Shown: positions 42,291 to 50,840 of the stretch, piece by piece
How the letters are laid out: the number at the start of each line of letters is the position of its first letter
Numbering within the stretch: the first letter of the stretch is position 1
From: Mucilaginibacter sp.
GTDB taxonomy: Bacteria; Bacteroidota; Bacteroidia; Sphingobacteriales; Sphingobacteriaceae
DNA: 64,000 nucleotides
Assembly: GCF_025362475.1 (NCBI RefSeq)
Contig: NZ_JANYGH010000048.1
Span: 81,102-145,101, forward strand
Direction: 5' to 3'
Notes under the pieces: model-generated
What the model saw: only the letters and a program-made list of their open reading frames with translations
The model's database searches: none
What the model was told of the DNA's origin: nothing
Program-made: the position numbers and the translations under genes

Positions 42291-42387
42291 TTTGTCATCC
42301 TGAACGCAGTGAAGGATCCATATTCGCTATGCTTCTTCGCCCTGTACAGTCTGCTAATAGATCCTTCACTACGTTCAGGATGACAAA
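42291..42387. repeat. Dispersed palindromic repeat, family A copy 4
   Basis: This is the best-preserved copy: TTTGTCATCCTGAACGCAG at the start and its near-perfect complement CGTTCAGGATGACAAA at the end pair over almost 29 bases, with the centre CTTCTTCGCCCTGTACAGTC in the opposite orientation to copies 1-3. Confidence 0.9.
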
Positions 42388-42423
42388 CTTTTAAACGTTA
42401 TTTTCTTCCTTAAATTTAAAGCT

Positions 42424-44208
42424 CTATAGCTTTTTCGTTACAGGTTTTGCCAGCATAGCTTCTTTAATAAATTTAACCGGTGCGCTGCCATAGCTCAGGA
42501 ATTTTTCGTTAAAATCCTTAAGCTTATATTTATCCCCCATTTTATCTTTCCAGGCATCGCGCAGATCCATGATCTCTTTAAAACCGGTGTAGTAGCTGGT
42601 TAGCTGAACACTGCTAACACTCACCCTTTTCCATTTACCGTCAGCTTCTGCCTGTTGTTGAAAAGCCTCGGTAGTAAGCATTTTAATAGCCTGCTCTTTG
42701 GTCATGTTGTTACTGTGTACACTGTAATCCAATATAGCATTACATACCGAACGCAAGTTCCATTTGTACCACATCAGCAACATTTCGGGTTCATTATTGC
42801 CATAGCCAGCATCCAGCATCATCTGCTCACTATATACAGCCCAGCCTTCGGCCATGGCGCCATTACCAAATACTTCTTTAATGATACTCGGCGCTTTGTT
42901 GGCATAAACACCTTGTACATAATGGCCGGGAACAGCCTCATGGATACTCAATATCTGGATGATGTATTGATTGTATTCGCGCAGGTAACTTTCTGCCTTC
43001 TCTTTTGGCCAACCTGATAAACTACCTACATTATAGTAGGAATTTCCGTTTTTATCATAAGGGCCGGGGCCGCTCATAGATGCTCCCGCAACACCTGCCA
43101 TATAACCCGGCTCTTTACGAACGATGAGCGGCTTGGTAGGATCAAGCGTTACCAGATCCTTGGTTCGTACAAAATTGTTAAGCTTAGGGATCAACTGCAC
43201 AATGGCCGACTGAAACTCGTCAGGCTTGACGTGATTTGCCGACAGGGTATCAATCATCTGGGCAATCATCTGCAATGAATCAACAGGCATCGCTTTATTA
43301 GCAAAATATTTTGGCCACAACTGCCTGCTTATTTTAGCCATTTGCTGATGAACATATTTTTTACGCAGTACAGCGGCATTGTAAACTTGCTGAGCAGTAT
43401 TTTCTGCTACCACTTCGTATTTAAATTTATCTTCATACAGATCCTTACCCAGTCTGAAACTGCGTGGGTGGTCGTTCTTTAAATTCTTTAACCATGCGGC
43501 ATACTCTTTTATAGCTTTAACAGTAATGGCGGCCCTATCGGTCATTAACTTTTGTTCGGCCTTGGGGATATTGGTTTTCTGCAGCGAATCGGCAAAGTCT
43601 TTTTCAATTACATCCACACCACCCAGATTTTGCTCAATAGCAAGGCTGGTCAATTCCGCAACTGGATTTTTTATCTGTTTTTGGGCTTCTTTATAAAAAA
43701 ACGGCACATTCACCATGCGTTGATAAAAATTGCGCAAACGTTTAGGCAGCGGGGCGTAATGCTCATTTAATATATAGGCAAAAGTGCCAACTACGTTGTA
43801 TGATGACGGATCCCATTCATAACTTTTCAACTGTTTTATCTGCCATTGGGCATAATCCAATTGATTTTCCATCATTTTATAATCTACCTTATTGCTTTCG
43901 TTAAGCGTGTTTACATCAAATCTGCTTAATGAATCTTTCTGCACTTTGGCAAAATCCAGCATTTTATCGCGGCTTTGCTGATTAGGGATAAATAGCAAAC
44001 TATCATATTTATGGTAACCAACAGAGGTAGCCCAGTCAGGGTTCTGTTTCCATAAAGCCTCCAGGAAAGAGTTTTCATAAATGGTGAAAGCTTCATCATC
44101 TTTACCAAAGTTGGGATAGCTGCTTGCGCCTTCCTTTTTGCAGCCGGTTAAAGCTATCATGAAAAGCACAACAGCCAATGCTATTTTAAATAGAATATTT
44201 TTTATCAC
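42424..44208 (-). CDS. DUF885 lipoprotein, putative metallopeptidase
   Basis: The 594-aa protein starts with GTG (44208) and has a lipobox (LTGC, Cys22). The DUF885 signature HEAVPGHYVQ (an HExxxGH metal site) lies at about 411, preceded by YLREYNQYIIQILSIHE; another acidic region AEGWAVYSE follows about 30 residues later. The family looks like a gluzincin-type peptidase, but activity is known for few members. It should sit in the outer membrane or periplasm. Monocistronic by layout, divergent from the DinB gene. Confidence 0.9.
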   Translation of the reverse strand: MIKNILFKIALAVVLFMIALTGCKKEGASSYPNFGKDDEAFTIYENSFLEALWKQNPDWATSVGYHKYDSLLFIPNQQSRDKMLDFAKVQKDSLSRFDVNTLNESNKVDYKMMENQLDYAQWQIKQLKSYEWDPSSYNVVGTFAYILNEHYAPLPKRLRNFYQRMVNVPFFYKEAQKQIKNPVAELTSLAIEQNLGGVDVIEKDFADSLQKTNIPKAEQKLMTDRAAITVKAIKEYAAWLKNLKNDHPRSFRLGKDLYEDKFKYEVVAENTAQQVYNAAVLRKKYVHQQMAKISRQLWPKYFANKAMPVDSLQMIAQMIDTLSANHVKPDEFQSAIVQLIPKLNNFVRTKDLVTLDPTKPLIVRKEPGYMAGVAGASMSGPGPYDKNGNSYYNVGSLSGWPKEKAESYLREYNQYIIQILSIHEAVPGHYVQGVYANKAPSIIKEVFGNGAMAEGWAVYSEQMMLDAGYGNNEPEMLLMWYKWNLRSVCNAILDYSVHSNNMTKEQAIKMLTTEAFQQQAEADGKWKRVSVSSVQLTSYYTGFKEIMDLRDAWKDKMGDKYKLKDFNEKFLSYGSAPVKFIKEAMLAKPVTKKL

Positions 44209-44292
44209 GGGATAATTGAATTATAATGCCGCATAAACTTAAAACATTTAAGGCATATAAATCAAACAGGTGCTTAATTTGTTACTTTGAAC

Positions 44293-44769
44293 ATGACGAA
44301 TAGCCAACATGAAATTTTAATAGAAGAAGTAGTGCATCTGCTGCAGGGAGGTAATGCGCATGCTGATATCAAAAAAGCTTTAAACGGATTACCTAAAAAC
44401 CAGCGTGGCGCAAAGCCCGATAAATTACCTTACAGCATTTGGCAATTAGTTGAGCATATCCGCATTGCACAGTGGGATATGCTGGAGTTTTGTAAGGATA
44501 GCAACCATCAATCGCCTAAATGGCCCGATGACTACTGGCCAAAAGAAATTGCCCCCGGGAGCGATGAAGCCTGGGATCAATCGGTTAAACAAATAAATAA
44601 AGACCTTGATGAACTCATAAACCTGGTGAAAACCGCCGATATATTTACCAGAATCCCTCATGGGGAAGGCCAGAATATTTTGCGTGAAGCATTGCAGGTG
44701 GCAGACCATATGGCCTACCATGTAGCAGAGATCATCGTAATCAGGAGATTATTGGGAATTTGGGAATAG
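44293..44769 (+). CDS. DinB family protein
   Basis: The 158-aa four-helix protein matches the DinB/YfiT-like fold: MTNSQHEILIEEVVHLLQGGNAH at the start, then YSIWQLVEHIRIAQWDMLEFC with the first metal-binding His, and REALQVADHMAYHVAEIIVIRRLLGIW with two further His residues. These proteins bind Ni or Zn and often act as thiol-dependent transferases. The in-frame TTG two codons earlier is a poorer start. A near-match TTACTTTG lies before the ATG. Confidence 0.85.
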   Translation: MTNSQHEILIEEVVHLLQGGNAHADIKKALNGLPKNQRGAKPDKLPYSIWQLVEHIRIAQWDMLEFCKDSNHQSPKWPDDYWPKEIAPGSDEAWDQSVKQINKDLDELINLVKTADIFTRIPHGEGQNILREALQVADHMAYHVAEIIVIRRLLGIWE

Positions 44770-44820
44770 GTTCCCCTAACGCCCTAAAGGGGGGATTTTA
44801 AATAAAAGCTTTCTAAAAAA

Positions 44821-44900
44821 GCCTGTCACCCTGAGCCTGTCGAAGGGGCGCGCGCAGAGGCCTTTGCCCACATGCTTCGACAAGCTCAGCATGACAACCC
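44821..44900. repeat. Dispersed palindromic repeat, family B copy 1
   Basis: It starts GCCTGTCACCCTGAGCCTGTC and ends TTCGACAAGCTCAGCATGAC, with CGCGCAGAGGCCTTTGCCC in the centre. The second copy is at 63838-63914. Its arms resemble those of family A (TGTC-CTGA-C) but the centre differs. Confidence 0.8.
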
Positions 44901-44966
44901 TTCTTTAACGTTATTTCATTATTCAGAGTGCCCGGTTTTTATTCCTTGCCTCGATAGTAAAACAAA

Positions 44967-46274
44967 CTACCTTACCTTCTTCACAAAACTAATAACCGCC
45001 TTCACAAATTCTGGTTTGAGGGGTAGATCGGGTTGATTATAGGTGGCTATATTTTTATCCTTATCTGCTGGCGCTTCTTTTAAAACGTGGTTCATTTCCG
45101 GGATAATATCAAGTATAGCATCCGATTTGGCCTTTTTTAATTTTTCGGCATCGGTAACTTTTACCTGCAGATCGGTAGTGCCCTGAACAATCAGGATAGG
45201 GATTTTCAATTTCCTTATCTCCCTGGCAGGATTATACCTGAACCACGACATCAGGTATTTTTGAATACCGGGCCTTGCTACGAAATATAACGAAGGATCG
45301 ATATTATCGGTTGTTTTTCCTTTTTTCAAGCTGTCAAGCATCCGTTTAAATCCTTCAGAAATATGTGTGGGCTGCGATTTCATTTGCTCGGTAAGAATAA
45401 TATCTGCCGAATCGCCGGCGCCTGCTACGGAAACGAACCCTTTTACCGGCTCATCAATAGATGAAAGCATACCTACCAATGATCCTTCGCTATGGCCCAA
45501 TACAATCACCCTCGAAAAACGCTCATCATCATTCAGGAAATTTATCAGGTTAACAGCATCTTCCACATAATCCTCAAACCTTATTTGATTTTCTGTAGTC
45601 GAGCTTACACTTTGACCAACCAAACGCTTATCATAACGTAACGATGCGATACCGCTTTTGCCCAATTCGTTGGCAAGCATTTTATAAATATTGGCTGATA
45701 AACCTAACTTGGGGCTGTTACCATCCCTGTCAGTCGGGCCAGATCCGGCAATGATCAATACTACCGGTACTTTACCTGTTACATTTTTAGGCATTGCCAA
45801 TGTACCGGATATAGAGCCCGCAAGATTTTTTACAGATACAGGCGTTTCGGTAATGGATGGATCCATTGTAAATGTTGGCGCTGCGGGCTTGGTAGCAGTT
45901 GCAGCATCGTCCTCATATGGTTTTAAAAACAAACCGGTGTATTGGTCTTTAGTGTTTAAGGCTATATTTAACAGAAATGTTCCTTTTTTAAATGTTGCCT
46001 TGTAAGAAGCTACCGAGCTTGCAAGTTTCACAAAATCGGCATCTACCAGGTCGCCCATCTGCGTTTTTAGTTGCAGGGTGGTGGTTTTAAAACTCTCCAA
46101 TGGCAGGGCCGCCTTCATTTCGGGGCTAAAATAATTGAAAATACTATCGGGCTTGCTGTTGTTGTAAAACTGTTTAAACCTGCTTAATGCAGCCTTATAA
46201 TTAACCGGCTCTGTTTGTGCAAAAAGCTTAGTTGCAAAACATATGATAAGTACTAAAAAACTAACTTTCTTCAT
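44967..46274 (-). CDS. Exported alpha/beta hydrolase with DUF3887 N-terminus
   Basis: The 435-aa protein has a signal peptide (cleavage after LFAQ, residue 20), a DUF3887-like helical domain (about 25-115, YKAALSRFKQFYNNSKPDSIFNYFSPEMK), and an alpha/beta hydrolase domain with nucleophile Ser in GHSEGS (about 266-271), the VLIIAGSGPTDRDG oxyanion strand, and a catalytic His near PEMNHVL. Serine esterases or dipeptidyl-peptidase-like enzymes share this layout. Periplasmic by signal. Substrate unknown. It lies next to a family B repeat and is single. Confidence 0.9.
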   Translation of the reverse strand: MKKVSFLVLIICFATKLFAQTEPVNYKAALSRFKQFYNNSKPDSIFNYFSPEMKAALPLESFKTTTLQLKTQMGDLVDADFVKLASSVASYKATFKKGTFLLNIALNTKDQYTGLFLKPYEDDAATATKPAAPTFTMDPSITETPVSVKNLAGSISGTLAMPKNVTGKVPVVLIIAGSGPTDRDGNSPKLGLSANIYKMLANELGKSGIASLRYDKRLVGQSVSSTTENQIRFEDYVEDAVNLINFLNDDERFSRVIVLGHSEGSLVGMLSSIDEPVKGFVSVAGAGDSADIILTEQMKSQPTHISEGFKRMLDSLKKGKTTDNIDPSLYFVARPGIQKYLMSWFRYNPAREIRKLKIPILIVQGTTDLQVKVTDAEKLKKAKSDAILDIIPEMNHVLKEAPADKDKNIATYNQPDLPLKPEFVKAVISFVKKVR

Positions 46275-46548
46275 GGTTATAATCTTCCAACCGGCATATG
46301 CCTGTTTGATGCGAAATTAATAAAAAACGTATGGGTTTCATTTTAATTGATTTACATATTTAATTCTAAACGCGGGGTTTGTTTATAAAATGCATTATTC
46401 GTAAAAAAACAACAAATAGCGGCAAAACTTTAGTATTAATATATTGTAAAAAACAAACTGTTAAAATATTATCAATTTAATATTTTGTGTTATATTGCGT
46501 TACATTTTCTAAACTGAAAAATATCGGGAATTTCTACATCTACTGTTA

Positions 46549-49002
46549 ATGAGGGTTTTATTCGGAAGCATTTTTTTTGCATTCCTAATTGGAGTGTGCT
46601 CTATTTCTCTTGCGCAAACAAAATCTTCTGCCATTCAAGGTAAAGTTTTGATGGATACTAATAGCCCCGCCGAGGCGGCGACGGTTGTACTTATGCAATA
46701 CGCCGATTCAACCATTATCAGCTCCGGACTGGTTGACAAACTTGGAAAATACCAGTTAAGCAACTTAAAATCAGGAAATTATTTACTTTTAGTAACCCAG
46801 ATAGGCAGCAACAAAGTTTACTCGGGCCCTTACACATTATCAGCAGGCCAAACTTTTATTGCTCCTAACATTATCCTTAAACAGGTAAGCACCCAGCTAA
46901 AAGATGTTACAATTGTGGCCCGCAAACCTTATATTGAAGTAAAGCCCGGTAAAATTATACTAAACGTTCAAAATAGTGTTTTGGCCGATGGTAATTCGGC
47001 CTATGATATATTACGCCAATCGCCGGGGGTACATCTCGGCAACGATAAGGAATCACTGAGTGTTATTGGCAGGCAGCCGGCTTTGATCACCATTGATGGC
47101 AGACCAACCAACCTTACCGGCGACGACCTTAATAACATGTTGCGCGGCATGCAAAGCAGTACCGTTGATCAGATTGAAGTCATCAGCAGCACATCAGCCA
47201 GATATGATGCATCGGGTGGTGGCATTATTAATATCGTGCTTAAAAAAGGCAAAAACGTAGGCACAAACGGCACCTTTACAGCCGGTGCCGGCATGGGTAA
47301 ATATGCCAAAGGCAGGGCCGGAATAGTTTTCAATAACCGCACAGCAAACCTTAATATATTTGGCAGCTATACATATGATGACGGTAAAACCCACCGTAGT
47401 ATTAACACCAATCGTAACATTAAATATAATGATACGTTAAGCAATTATAATGTTGCCTATAATAATATCCAAAAAACACAAAATCATAACTTCAGATTTG
47501 GTGCCGATTATGCCCTTTCGTCAAAGCAAACCATCGGTTTTTTGGTTAGCGGCATTGTAAAAAAGGATGCCTTTGTAAAAAATAATGATTTAAAAATATC
47601 TAACCAAAACAAGCTCGATTCTTTAATTACAGCGCAATCAGATTTGACAAGGAGCAGCAGCTTTTTAAATTATAATATTAATTATAATGGAGTACTGGAT
47701 AAAAGCGGCAGAAGCATTGCGGCAGATGTAAATTACTCTACTTACGTGCGCCACTCCGATGAATTTATTACCAATACGTTTTATTTGCCCAATGGTGATA
47801 CTTATCGTGACGATATGATGCTGGAAAACATTTCGCCATCAAGCATCCACATCTGGACATCGAAAATAGATTTCATTAACCCGCTATCAAAAACCGCGAG
47901 ATTTGAGGTTGGCGCAAAATATAACCATGCGAAGAGTGATAACACCCTCCTGTTTGGCCCCAAACTACCCGGAATCAATATCTACCAGGCCGACCCCAAT
48001 TTCAGTAACCGCTTTTTGTATACCGAGGTTGTAAGCTCGGGCTATGTTAATTACATCAATAAAATTGGCAAATGGGATATCACCGCTGGTCTTCGTGCCG
48101 AAAATACTGCTTCAAGAGGCAGCTCGTTCGCGTTAAACCAAAACAATGGGGTTACCAACAGTAATAACTATTTTAACCTTTTTCCGCAGGCACAGGCGTC
48201 ATATACCTATAATGATAAAAATGTTTACACCGTAAGCTATAACAGTGGTATCCACCGCCCCGATTACCAGGATATTAATCCGTTTTTATACTATACAGAT
48301 CCTTATGATTACCGCTCTGGTAATCCAAATTTAAAGCCTGAGTTTACTACTACCATCCAGCTATCACACACTTATAACAGTGAGTTTATAACCTCATTAT
48401 ATTACAGTCAAACTGATGACGCCTATGATTTTCCGGTATACCGGCAAAATGATACCACCAAGGTTAACATAACAGAGCGTAAAAACTTTGGCCGCATATT
48501 CTCCTACGGAATTTCGTTTTATGCACCTGTACAATTTACCAGCTGGTGGTCGGCTAATTTCAATTTGGATGCATCATACCTGCGTTATAAAGCATACGCG
48601 GCTAATGGCAATTTCAACAAGGCATCGCAGGATATTATTTTTAACAGTACACAAACTTTTGTGCTCAGCAGCACTATTTCTGCCGAGATTTCGGGCAGGT
48701 ATGAATCGCCTACTTTATATGGTGTTAATCAGCTTAAACAAAGCTATACTGTTAATGCCGGTATCAGTAAGCAACTATTTAATAAACGCGGAAGTATAAA
48801 AATAAATCTGAATGATGTTTTCAATACCGACCGTGACCTCAACCATGCCGCTTACCAAAACGTCGATTTATCAGAAATCAACAAAAAAGAAACCCGTGTG
48901 TGGAGAATAGGCTTTTCATACCGTTTTGGAAAAGCTACCGTTAAATCGGCTACCAAACACAACACCGGGAGCGATGATGAACAAAGGCGCACAGGCAACT
49001 AA
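46549..49002 (+). CDS. TonB-receptor-like outer-membrane beta-barrel protein
   Basis: The 817-aa protein has a signal peptide (cleavage after SLAQ, residue 23), a CarboxypepD_reg-like domain (about 27-110), a plug-like domain (about 130-225, with ALITIDGRPTNLTGDDLNNMLRGM), and the OMP_b-brl_3-type barrel from about 375. The ending YRFGKATVKSATKHNTGSDDEQRRTGN extends beyond the last strand by some 20 residues. Such proteins resemble TonB receptors without a clear TonB box; some act in protein export or peptide-related processes. The substrate is unknown. A KTSC gene converges on its stop codon five bases away. Confidence 0.9.
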   Translation: MRVLFGSIFFAFLIGVCSISLAQTKSSAIQGKVLMDTNSPAEAATVVLMQYADSTIISSGLVDKLGKYQLSNLKSGNYLLLVTQIGSNKVYSGPYTLSAGQTFIAPNIILKQVSTQLKDVTIVARKPYIEVKPGKIILNVQNSVLADGNSAYDILRQSPGVHLGNDKESLSVIGRQPALITIDGRPTNLTGDDLNNMLRGMQSSTVDQIEVISSTSARYDASGGGIINIVLKKGKNVGTNGTFTAGAGMGKYAKGRAGIVFNNRTANLNIFGSYTYDDGKTHRSINTNRNIKYNDTLSNYNVAYNNIQKTQNHNFRFGADYALSSKQTIGFLVSGIVKKDAFVKNNDLKISNQNKLDSLITAQSDLTRSSSFLNYNINYNGVLDKSGRSIAADVNYSTYVRHSDEFITNTFYLPNGDTYRDDMMLENISPSSIHIWTSKIDFINPLSKTARFEVGAKYNHAKSDNTLLFGPKLPGINIYQADPNFSNRFLYTEVVSSGYVNYINKIGKWDITAGLRAENTASRGSSFALNQNNGVTNSNNYFNLFPQAQASYTYNDKNVYTVSYNSGIHRPDYQDINPFLYYTDPYDYRSGNPNLKPEFTTTIQLSHTYNSEFITSLYYSQTDDAYDFPVYRQNDTTKVNITERKNFGRIFSYGISFYAPVQFTSWWSANFNLDASYLRYKAYAANGNFNKASQDIIFNSTQTFVLSSTISAEISGRYESPTLYGVNQLKQSYTVNAGISKQLFNKRGSIKINLNDVFNTDRDLNHAAYQNVDLSEINKKETRVWRIGFSYRFGKATVKSATKHNTGSDDEQRRTGN

Positions 49003-49007
49003 TATGC

Positions 49008-49223
49008 TTATTTGATCCTTAACTCTGGGTATTTGCCTTTTATGCGGGTTACAAAAAAATTACCTAATGATTCGGCGTGTATGAATTTCTTAAATGATGC
49101 CTTCGAAAAGCCAAAATACTGCCAAACACCTCCACTATCCCTAAACTCCAGTTCCAATATCCTGGAGGCAGGATCATAGCCTGCGCTATTTAGTGCCGAT
49201 GACTGTACAGGTTGCCTTTGCAT
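49008..49223 (-). CDS. KTSC domain protein
   Basis: The 71-aa protein is essentially one KTSC domain: SSALNSAGYDPASRILELEFRDSGGVWQYFGFSKASFKKFIHAESLGNFF. The usual K-T-S-C residue positions are only partly held (S in SSAL, and F in GFSKASF). KTSC domains occur beside nucleases and lysyl-tRNA synthetases and may bind RNA or modify proteins, with no proven function here. Convergent with the large receptor gene with a 5-base gap. Confidence 0.8.
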   Translation of the reverse strand: MQRQPVQSSALNSAGYDPASRILELEFRDSGGVWQYFGFSKASFKKFIHAESLGNFFVTRIKGKYPELRIK

Positions 49224-49285
49224 AGTCTCAATTTTAATATTATTATATATAATATTTATATGGACAAAAAGGTTTTAAAAAATAT

Positions 49286-49672
49286 TTAACCAGCGTGGCC
49301 GCTCAGCATGCTCGCCAGAATGATAAGTAAAACCAACAAGGTAATGCACAGGTACAGGTAATCTTTCTCCAATACAAAACCGATGGCAGAGAATACAACC
49401 CTTACTATGGGTGTGGCAATCAACAATATAACGCCGGCTTGTATAATGGCCCGGCCACGTAATGTAAAAATACCGTTAATGATACCGCTTGCACTATGTA
49501 CAAAATCTGGCACCCCCTTAAAGGTGCTATAATCAACATGGCTTTGCCCATGCCGGTACAGGTACAGCAAACCACCAATAAACACCACACTCATGGATAT
49601 GATAACCCCTGCGCGCAGTATCCATCCTATTATGGATTGCATGTCGGCATCTTTGAATCGCTTATTTGCCAT
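49286..49672 (-). CDS. DUF1634 membrane protein
   Basis: The 128-aa protein has three membrane spans (about 17-38, 66-90, 95-120) and matches DUF1634: IGWILRAGVIISMSVVFIGGLLYLYRHG, then GRAIIQAGVILLIATPIVRVVFS. DUF1634 genes are regularly paired with TauE/SafE permeases, as here, where it follows the TauE/SafE gene by nine bases. It may be an accessory subunit of that exporter. No catalytic residues visible. Confidence 0.88.
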   Translation of the reverse strand: MANKRFKDADMQSIIGWILRAGVIISMSVVFIGGLLYLYRHGQSHVDYSTFKGVPDFVHSASGIINGIFTLRGRAIIQAGVILLIATPIVRVVFSAIGFVLEKDYLYLCITLLVLLIILASMLSGHAG

Positions 49673-49681
49673 TAGTATTAA

Positions 49682-50530
49682 CTATATTTTCCCTGTAAAT
49701 CCGTTATATATCATTTGCGAAGCCAAAAAGGTTACTACTACGGCAAAAACCCAACGCAACCAGCCCGATGAACTGGTATGTACCAGTATTTTTGAGCCGC
49801 TAAGTGCGCCCAGCAAAACTCCAATAGCAACGGGCATGGATAATCCCGGGTCAATGTATCCGCGTTGCAGGTACACAACCGCGCTTGCTGCCGCCGTAAC
49901 ACCTATCATAAAATTACTTGTCGTGGTGGATACTTTAAAGGGGATACGCATAATGGTATCCATTGCCAGCACCTTTAATGCGCCAGATCCTATCCCCAGC
50001 AAACCCGATATAGCGCCCGCAAACAGCATCATAAAAAAGCCGCCGCTTACATTTTTAACCTTATAAGCCACAGGCCCTTTGACCGATGGATAAGTACTGT
50101 TCAACTTTAGTTTTTCGGCCAGTTTGCTTGGCTCCTGATTAATAATCTCGGCCTTTTTCTTTAAAGACATCACGGCCGACAGGATTAATATCAACCCAAA
50201 TAAAACCGCGATATAATGAGTAGGAATATAAATGGCTATCAACGCGCCTACCATAGCCCCGGCAGTAGTGGCTATTTCCAAAAACATACCCAGCCTGATA
50301 TTGGTGATGCCCTCCTTAACGTAAGCCGCCGCCGAACCTGAAGAGGTTGCAATCACTGATACCAGCGATGCGCCAATGGCATAATGAATATCAACCTTTA
50401 ACAATAGCGTAAGCAGGGGTATAATAACCACCCCACCACCCAAACCGGTTAATGAACCCAGTAATCCCGCAAAATACGAGCCGATAAGAATAATAAGCGT
50501 TAGTACAATTACCGACATAATTTGCAGCAA
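49682..50530 (-). CDS. TauE/SafE family permease
   Basis: The 282-aa protein has about eight membrane spans and the TauE/SafE repeats with their Gly-rich motifs: GLLGSLTGLGGGVVIIPLLTL (first half) and AISGLLGIGSGALKVLAMD (second half). Such permeases move anions such as sulfite, sulfonates or organic acids. It is followed by DUF1634 with nine bases between, forming a two-gene unit. Divergent from the short frame upstream of ubiD. Substrate not evident. Confidence 0.93.
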   Translation of the reverse strand: MLQIMSVIVLTLIILIGSYFAGLLGSLTGLGGGVVIIPLLTLLLKVDIHYAIGASLVSVIATSSGSAAAYVKEGITNIRLGMFLEIATTAGAMVGALIAIYIPTHYIAVLFGLILILSAVMSLKKKAEIINQEPSKLAEKLKLNSTYPSVKGPVAYKVKNVSGGFFMMLFAGAISGLLGIGSGALKVLAMDTIMRIPFKVSTTTSNFMIGVTAAASAVVYLQRGYIDPGLSMPVAIGVLLGALSGSKILVHTSSSGWLRWVFAVVVTFLASQMIYNGFTGKI

Positions 50531-50630
50531 TATTTATCTGCGAAAATAGTAATAACTTTTTTAGATAGCCACCCGGGTTTCGGCAAGTATTTTAATATAT
50601 AACAATTAGTCATTAAGTTAACTCGAAATT

Positions 50631-50768
50631 ATGAGTAATCGTTTAGAAGATTTGGAAATTGAGGAGGATACTTATCACCTGCAAATAAAAAAATTAAAGC
50701 TAATCCACCTAAAACTTAATGCTTACATCAAATTTATCGGCAAAAACATACCCACCAATGACCAATGA
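50631..50768 (+). CDS. 45-aa small frame upstream of ubiD, tentative
   Basis: A 45-codon frame (MSNRLEDLEIEEDTYHLQIKKLKL...) begins with an acidic amphipathic stretch. It was too short to stand out and has no recognised family. Its final part (IKFIGKNIPTNDQ, 50734-50768) is partly duplicated just downstream (50780-50820: CATCGGCAAAAAAATAACTTCG). It may be real, or a remnant; a possible role as a leader to ubiD is not shown. Confidence 0.3.
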   Translation: MSNRLEDLEIEEDTYHLQIKKLKLIHLKLNAYIKFIGKNIPTNDQ

Positions 50769-50840
50769 CAACCATTGAATTCATCGGCAAAAAAATAACT
50801 TCGATGACCAATCACTAACCAGTAATGAGTAATTTCGCGC

